A stretch of 64,000 nucleotides of DNA from contig NC_050470.1 of assembly GCF_013373865.1 (NCBI RefSeq), positions 24,954,856 through 25,018,855 of the forward strand. The letters run 5' to 3'. Positions 46,701 through 56,500 of the stretch are shown here, piece by piece (within the stretch, counting starts at the first letter, position 1; the number at the start of each line of letters is the position of its first letter). Position numbers and translations under genes: made by a program. Source of the DNA: Monomorium pharaonis (Eukaryota > Arthropoda > Insecta > Hymenoptera > Formicidae). Below the pieces are notes generated by a model. The model did not search any database. It was not told the origin of the DNA and saw only the letters and a program-made list of their open reading frames with translations.

Positions 46701-49700
46701 ATATTCTGCACAAAGAAATTTTGAAAATGGGCAAAACTACTTTTCGACGATGATATATCTTCAAAGATAAATGCGTGACACAGCGCTTTCTATGCGAATC
46801 TCCTTTCGTTTCTATAAAGCTGCTAATTACGATGCATTGCAATGCATGCCATATTGCATGCGTGAAACAACATTGACACAACTACGTTCATTCAAATGCA
46901 AGAACACAAATGTCATCTGTATCGAGCTGTGTAACAAGCTACTCCCTTAATTCTAGTGCTTAATTTCGTTTGCCACTTTTAGTGCACTTTTATTTTCAAA
47001 ATAGCTTTGTAAAATTATGTTCCTCTTAGTATAAAATTTCGTGAATTTTTTGATAATTTTCCGTTCATATATTTCTATGGCAAATATATCTAATAAAAAA
47101 ATTAAAATTTAGATACAAATTTGAGGGAGTTATGTGGTGAAATTATTCGAATAGTTCGAACATTTCGAGCTTCCGTTTTAAGTTTGAGCATTTCGTACAT
47201 TTCGAATGGAATAATCGAACTGCTTAATCGATTAACCAAAGATTAAACTGTTAGAACAATTTAGACAATTTTAAGCTAATTTAAAAAGTAGTTTGTTGTA
47301 ATCACCAACTTTTGCTTGTTTCTTTTTATGATACGTAAATTTATGTTACAATTTTAAGATTTTACCCGTGAATTATTTAGATATACTTTTAGATATACTT
47401 ACGAATAATCTGTAATTTAAGATTTAAGATTTCAAGATTTGAAATGTTCATGAAAATTTTGAACGCGCAAAATCATAGATTTCCGGCGAATTTTAATGTA
47501 TTAAACATGTACAGGAAACGGAAAAGCGAGATTTAGCTTACATCAACTTAGTTTAGCAATGAATGATAGAGATTTGTCATATTCGTTCTGCGCAGGTGTA
47601 TGTCTTAGTGATAAGAGATGTTGATTCAACAAACAGCTGACCTTGTTTTGTAAGTAGAGAGGACTAGTTTTAGAGAGTATTAATTCTTGAAAAATGAGTT
47701 AAGTTATATTTATTCTCAACATCCGGTACAATCAAGATTTGAAAATATAAAAATTAAATACATTTTTAACATAAAAACTTTTTAATAGTAAATATTTTAA
47801 CACTAAATATCAAAGTATTGTCATAATTATTATTTGATAAAATTATGATTTTACTTTATATTTGAACGTTTAAATAAATTCCTAATTAATTAAATTCCTA
47901 AAAAAATAAGAAATAGTGTGTTAATCATGAGAAACAGGAATGTCTCATTAATGCTTTGTTTTAATCCTTTTAAGATAACATTTTTTCAGTGAATTTTTGA
48001 GAGAAAACGAAATGATATAATTCCTTTTAAGCATTTTATTTTACTGTATTTTATATTTTGTTTAAACTTTAATCTCCGAAAAATGGAGAAAAATGGAATT
48101 TTGCTGATTTGATATATTAGTTTGAATAATTATGAATAATGAGATTGTGAATCTTTTGATATTGTTGAAATGTTTCATTTAAGGTCCCAATTTATTATTA
48201 CGTGCTCGCGTTTCAATGGTAAAGTTAACGAGTGATATTGTACAAGACAATATATATATTTCGCTCGCATTATACTAGTTTCTATGTCACACACAGAAAC
48301 TTCGTGGTTCTATAAATGTTAGAAATTTCTCGTAGAGTTTGCTGAATTGCGCGTGCAAAGACACTCGAGCAACGTAATTGAATCCCTTTACCTTGAGATG
48401 CAAGATGCGTGCACATTGGACGCATAGGGGCGGAGAAATTGCGAGAAGCGTGTGTATTGCGCGTAAGAATTGCTATACTATATATATAATATATATTATA
48501 TATAAATATATATACATGGCAAATATTGCACCGAGAGTCACGATTTACGGAATTCCTTTAAAATTCGTTTTTTTGAGTCAAGTCAATCACCTTGGATATT
48601 AAAGGGCTATTAGAAAGGAACATATTGTATCTTGTAACAATCCGGCAATAATAAATCTTTAATAAAGTGGCACGTTAGATAATAAAATGTTTTTTATTTC
48701 TGTTTTTTATACACACTTATAAATGCTTCAACTTTCAATGATGTTTAGATTTATAATATAAAAATCTTTAAAGCTGTTTTTAAAGATTCTATTTTTAAAT
48801 GTTTTAAAATGCTTACAATCTAAACACCGTTCAAAGTTGAAACATTCTTAGGTACAGAATAGATACAAAAATGAGACATTTTAATATCTTAAAATTAAAC
48901 ACTTTGTTTTTTAGAATTACTCATTAAAATTCGCTGATAACAATAAATTTAGATGGATTTTCGCGACATTGGCATGAATTTACATTACTCTAAACTTTAG
49001 TTTCTAAACTATCTTCTAAACTCCGATACTGCAATATTAGACTTTCTTATAAGAATATTAAAATTTGACGTACCGACAAACCTCCCTTTAAGGTCTAACA
49101 TATCGCGTCGAGAAGATTGAAATCCGGGCTTATCGTAATACCAATACTCCGGCACATCTAGAAAAAGTGCACCGAGGGGACGAGCGATAGCGTTAGCATA
49201 AAAAAGAAAAATCAGTAGAGCAGAAACGTACGAGACCCTTGCTCACCTCAGGATGCTTTTATCTCGGATCAATGCATTTAAACCAGCGTTATGAATGAAG
49301 GAACTTTGTCAATATCCGCGAGTGCTCAATTGTGTCCTTGTCGCAATTCCCCTCGTAAAAGGGATCCCCGCCAAGTTCATTCAAGGAGGGTGCCGTTTGA
49401 TATCCATCGCGTAAAATGCACGCGATTATTATGTTTTTTTTTCTAAGCATGAAAGTAACTAATATGCGTAAATAATCACACGGAAAATGTGTGGAATAAT
49501 TCGTATTTAATTCGTTAGGAAGACATACGACTAGAAGATCATCGATCATACGTCTGACAAAAATAGATTTTAATTAAGGCCGCCATATATTTCCTGAAAA
49601 TCGTATTATCTTGAAAGATGTAGATAAATAACATTAATTATTTATGATAATTAAAGGCTTTTTAATAAATTATATGGAAATTACAGAAGCGTTGATAGTT

Positions 49701-50457
49701 GACAAGATTTTGTTTAACTGATTACTTTCGTTTCTGTCTGTTTTAATTAACTCTAACATACGTTGTAATTTTAAGTAATTTTATCTTTAAAATTTAACTT
49801 TAAAATTTAATTTAATTTAGACACAAAGAAGAAGAATATAATTTAAAATAAAATTTAATACTAAAATATTAAGGTTTTTAAATTATAACGTGGCATTAGA
49901 TGAATATATGAATCATATATTTTAGATAACAACATGTGCAATACAAGTTGAAAGTATTTCATATTATTATCTGTAGGACTGAAATTATTGGTGCGATATT
50001 GATTATATGAAGTCACGTGCTTTCTCTTGGAATGCATTTTAACCAAAAATGAGAAAAGAGAAAAAGAGACAGAGCTTTTGCTCGGTAACTCCAGGCACAA
50101 GTACATTTTTCTCTTATGTCGAAATGCCCCGTGATGAAAGCAGATACATGTCTACACTTCCGTAAGATTGCAGAATACCGTGCATAAGAAAAGTATCGTG
50201 TGTAAACATTTCTTATGAAAATGTGTGAACGACGTATATCGTTATTCGAACACGTGTCATGCATAATGCATGTCTTGAGCATATGTTCGCGATATTATAT
50301 TTGAAGTGAAAACTTTCTTGCTACATAATGACTCCTTCTCATGACGACTTCTTCTTGACATTTATATGTAATCTTTTGTGCTGAATAGAAATGACATATG
50401 GATGCAAATTTTGTATCTTTTATCTTTTAGAAGATTTAAATATTTATTACAAATTAC

Positions 50458-50522
<65 letters not shown>

Positions 50523-53500
50523 ATTTCAGAATATTATGCATATAAAATATTATTACACAATAAAATTAGACAATAAAAGCTAATACTGCTTTTTAATTTT
50601 AGGCAAAATCAAAATTCTTTTATTAATTTATTAATTAAAAACATTAAATAGCGTTTATTATATTAAATAATAAAAAATAATTTTGACACAAACCATTTTA
50701 TGCAATTTATAATGTAATTTTGTTTGTTATTAAAATATAATTAAAACAATTATATAATTAAAAACAATTAAATATGTTAATATTTTTTTAATATGCGTTT
50801 TCTTTTCTCACTCATTTTCACTTATTATCTCTTTCTCTCTTTCTCTCTCAAAAAATATTTCAAAAAATTTTTTTTTAATTTAAAAACTGTATAAAAATAA
50901 AATAGAACCTTAGATAATAGAAACGAGAGATTTTGCAAGAAAAATAGAATATTTAGGTATGTTTCAAATTGAACTTGTAAATAGATTTACTTGTGACGTT
51001 AAATGAATTTTTCAAAATAACTACGAATTTATCCTTTTTTTTTTTAAAAAAAAGACGATAGAAAGATACCTAAAAGAGGATGGACAAATTCGATTTTCGC
51101 TCCATATGCGATAGATGTGGCCGGTCGAAAAAGGATAGACAGATTTGATTTTTACTTCATAAAGTCTAGCGGATCTATATGCCATTCTCACACTCGCGTT
51201 TCACCCTGATGTAACACACGTTGCGGTAGGACGCACATACGCGTCATAAAAGTGATATCGCACTAAACTAGTTTCTCGCAGGAGTCTGTATATATGCCAT
51301 ATATACGCGTTAAACATAGACGTCTCTCAGTCGATCGCAAAGAACCTAGTTTATAGCCGCTTGTAACAGGGGGCTGCGCCCTGAGCAAACTTCATGATAT
51401 TACTAAAATTATATCTTAAATGTTCCAGAAGATTAACTTAGTAGACGAGAGAGAGAGAGAGAGAGAAAAGTAGAAAGAGAATTGGAAGCTTTGTTTATTT
51501 AAGATTTTATTACTCTGATTCTCCTCTCTACAAAGTTATTCTTAGACTATCAAATATTTAACCACGATTATTTTGGTCAATTTAAATAACATTTGTTTAT
51601 CTTAAAGTTAATTAAAGAATATTAAATGACAAAGTAATACCATTTAAGAAATTTGATTAGTCACTTTTTTTAATTATATAACTTTTAATTAATTACTAGA
51701 AAATGCTAGAAGTCTTATTGTTTCTATTAAAAAATTAAATTTTAAATTGATAAAAAATTATTTTACATGTATTATTTATTAATTTTATTAATTTTTTAAA
51801 TTATTTTATATTTGTAATTTATATTTTTGTATTATATACATACACAATATATATAAAATCTAATATCATGATTACACATGCATAAATAATATTATATAAT
51901 ATGTGCAATAAATAGAGTGAATTTGATATATCGATAAATTAATTGATGGCATGGTAAAAACTTGTATTTAGGAATTATTTTGTTCTCTGAATTGTTTCTA
52001 ATCAGCATTACTGTGAAAAATATTTTAATTGCAGTTTACGAAGTATATTATGCAATTAGTACTGATTACATCAAAGTAAAACAGCAACTCGCATATGGTA
52101 TTTCTCCTTTCAAATACAGCTTAAGCGCTTTCAACAATCAGGGCTTTGATAGCAAAACAAGAAGTAAATTGAATTACGTTACAAATTGTATTACATGACA
52201 GTAAGCGAAACCACAATCTAGTGTATTAAGTTTAAAGACGACTCATGTTCCTCATGTGTGTTCTTCGTCGTATTTATTAATACTTCTTATTCGTATATTT
52301 CACACGAAACAGTATAAGACGTGTTTATTTTTTCACGTATGCATATTGTAAAAGTATCCGTTTCTAGTTTCTGTAACAAGATTGAAATATTATACACTAG
52401 ATGTATACTTACCTACATAAAGATATTCCTTATTTCGATTTTTGAAAATTATATACTATTCTCTGAGAAAGAAATTAGAAACTAAAGTATATACCGTATA
52501 TTATAAATTTAATGATTTCTTTACATGTATGTATAGAAATGTATTAGCAAAATAAACACTTGTGTTTGTTAACACTTTTATTTCTAAAATTCAAGTTCTA
52601 ATTATGAATTCTGCCGTGTAAACATTTGAAATTAGGACAATGAAGGAGTATCCGGACTAATGTCTCCGAGGCCCCACAGCTTACAAAAGGATTTAGTCGA
52701 CATAGTTCGAAATTCTTAAGAAAAGTAGATAATCGTATTATTCGAGAGAGGGATCGAAATGCAGTCATGTGAATCTTTCTAATCCGTTCAAAACTCGACG
52801 TTTTTCAAGCTAGCAGCACGTTTTCGAATTGTAATTTTGGAATCGTTGCAACACGATGTTATTGATGGCGAAAGAGATGAAGAGCTTGCAATGAATTGTG
52901 GGGATTAAAAGTGCTCGTGCAGCAGCTGAAAAGCTTGTTACGTAGCAAATGGAAAAGATGATAGTGTTAGCAATAGTGACAGTGTTAGCATTCCTAAACT
53001 AATTACTACTGTAGCTATTATGTAAAACGAGAAATACTTGAACAAATTAATTGTTCCTTTTAATATCCGATTCCGGCATGCGAAAAATATTTAATGTATG
53101 CTCAAAACATTATTTTACTGTGGAAATCTGAAGCGTAATTCTTGCACGTGTAATTTTTCGGTGAAATAAAATGTAGACAAATTCACGAAACTTTATTTTC
53201 TTTTTATACGTTGCAGTAAGTAATAAGATCGGAAATGCAAATTAAAGCCGGGGGGCTTATTGTAAACCCATAAAAACCTGCGTTAAATACATTCGCGTTT
53301 ATTTTCTCTGATTTTCGTTTCCGTTCCACTTATACGTCGAAATAGTCCGAAAACACTTCTGCATCCTCGAGAGATCTTCATGCAAAAATAATTTTAAAAT
53401 CTGCAGCTAAAAAATCAGAATTTTTTTATAGAGATTTTTTATAGAGATTTTTTGTATTAATATAATAATATATATGATAAAATATTATGTATATTTTACG

Positions 53501-56500
53501 TTAAATTTTTTAATGCATAATTGTTTGTAAACATATATAGGCTATATCATAATTTGTCTTTTCTAATTAATTTGAAAAAAAATTAATGTTTTCTTATTAA
53601 AAATAACAAAGAGAGTTGTCACAACTTTATAATTTGTAACATTATCTTTTCAAGTATCTTTTATGAATCTTTAATTAAAACTTTTAAAGTATGAAGTTAA
53701 AATTAACTGAATATAACTTTATTTAATTTTATTCTTTTTAACTTGTGCAAGAAATCTTCCTTATAGTTTATAATTTATAAATGACTACTTTAACCTTTTT
53801 TTTTGCTGATTTGATTGCTTGCAATATTCCTCATATATGCAGTACAGAAGTATAAGTACAGAAAATTATAATTACAAAAAAGTTTACAAGTATACATAAA
53901 GTTATATTAATTGCAGAAATATTTATATATTTATATTTTATTATATATTTTTTTTATTAAATTTATAATGTGTTTGTTATGACTGTATTGTCATGTAATA
54001 ATCACATAGTTTAAAATACTGATGATAAAATATCTAAAGGGGGCAAAGATATGAAAAATAAAAAAATACTTTTTCCATATATTTTCTATAAACTTTAATA
54101 TTTCTATGTTTCTTTTCTCTATGTTTACAATGAATTCGTAACATATAATCTTTGCGAATATGGAGTTTCTATTGTGCTCAAAAATATTTTTGTACGATAA
54201 TCGCAAACTCCATTAACAACTATATTTGTAACAGCTAGAATAGCTGTAATAGAGCAAATATTTTTACTGTTTCTGAATAAGATCTGAAAAGTTATAGTAG
54301 AATATTTCGTGTCGCTGAACGTGAACAACTGCATAATGCAATGATGGATCACTTTGAAATAAGTTTTTCGATCTTATACGGAACGAGTAAATGCGCGTTT
54401 CGACAGGATGACATGTAACTGTTTCGAAATTTCCTAGTTCTCCCTTCTCGTTCTTGACCCATAAGTTAATGTCTTAATGATTGATTATTAATTCCAGATC
54501 TGAACATGTAATTAATTAAACTTAGAATATATAAAAACACATACGCAATATAGTTGTTTCTTTATGGACTCTTGTTTCTTTTTCGTTTATTTAATGATTT
54601 ATCTATTATTTGTCAAATATTCTGTTTAGGGAATAATATAATAATATTTATTATTTAAAAAAAATTTAAAATATGATTAAAAGTTATACTGACAGACTTC
54701 TGTTACTATTTTTTAAATAAAAATGAAAAAAAAAATAATTTTTTGTATTTTGAAATGTGTACAAATATGATCTATAATAAGTGTCATATATTTTAAATTA
54801 TAACAAGGAGATTTTCAATTGTATATTTATATTAGACAAACCGGTCAAACAAAGCTTTAATGCTAGTATCCGTTACTACTACATTTTCTAGTAAAATATT
54901 AAAAAGATCACGGTCTTTACGCGTCAAGGTGCAAAGCGCGTCAAGATAAATGGTGGTACGCAATTATCGAAATCACATTTCACCAAGCATTTGAGGAAAC
55001 TCGATCTTGTTCTATTCGTTCACGCGCAAAAACCGAGTTCGATTCCGTATAAAGTGCTCGTATAAAGTGCTAGAGCAAGAAAAAAGCACGATATTCTGTT
55101 TCGCGGCGTGGGAAAATAATCATCGGAGACACTCCTTACTCGTCCATAGTTTTTATAAAGTGTGATGAAGGACAACAACTTTTCTAACACTTTATAATTT
55201 TATAAAGAAAATTATTTGAATAAACCTTAATATTTTGTAATTGTTAAGTGGACATATTTGTAAATTTTAAAAGTATAAATATAGTTCTTTTTCACTTAAT
55301 CTACAATAAATTTTGTAAAAATTAAATTTGCTAATAGAAATTCTGACAGCAATTTTTGATTTTAATTTGAATAGTTTTTAGATATCTTTTAAATGTAACT
55401 AAAAAAACACATTATTATTTAGCTGTCAATAATAAACTATTTTAAATAAATAAATTAATAAACAAATATTTTAAGAAGAACATATTATACAAAATATTAT
55501 TTTATATTACTTTGCTGAAATAATTATATGTACATCAGAATATGTAAATTAATAATCTATGTTGGTAGTAATTTTAATTCTAGATTGAGTTTATAATAAA
55601 ATTGTTGACCTTAAGTTAAGCCTTTAATTTTATTCAGATATATAACATTCACACTAGAACAATATTAGAACAATATTAAACTTAATGTTAGAATAATCAT
55701 TAACAATAAATCATCCGAGAAAATAGCTTTTCCTGTGCGACAATAAACTTCATACTTACATGTAATGAAATGTTGTTTTCGTAGAAAAATCCTTTTTTAG
55801 ATAGATAATACGTATTATAACGCAGTTTGTGCTAACTTTATCAGAGTGACATAAAAATGTCTATTTAGAAAACTGTGTTTTAATTGGGCAAGTAATGAAT
55901 TTAGCCTTTACATTTACTTTTATAACACACACACACACATAGATATACAAAATACAATTCTGTGACACAATATTTAAGACTGTTTGTGATAAAAAAAGAA
56001 AAAAGAAAGGTAAAATTAGTAAAGATACATTTTTAAAGCTGTCGGAGAAAGAAGACAAATTTATATTGACACTTGCTTTAAATAAAAGTACATTGATACC
56101 GATAAAATAAAAATCTTGAAGTTCCAGATTTATCCAATCTCTGAGTTAAAAAATTATAACTATTTTTGCTGACAACTGCTCTAAAAATGAAGGCTACACA
56201 TCGATAGAACATTTTAAACATTTTAAGCTTAAATTTAATTTAAGAAATAAAAGTTTTCTGTTTTTTATACTCACTTATTTGTTTAACAATAAATTCTATT
56301 ACGACTTATTAGACTAATGCCGGACTCTTGAGAATGGATGTAACTTATATGAATACCCGCAGAATAAAATTATTATTAAGTTATAAATTATACAATGTAT
56401 AATTATTGAATTAACAAGGCGAACAGTAGTTTACAAAGCTTTCTCATGCGCATCTGTCTTTACTAAGTTACGACGCGTTATTAAGTTTAGGGAAACCACT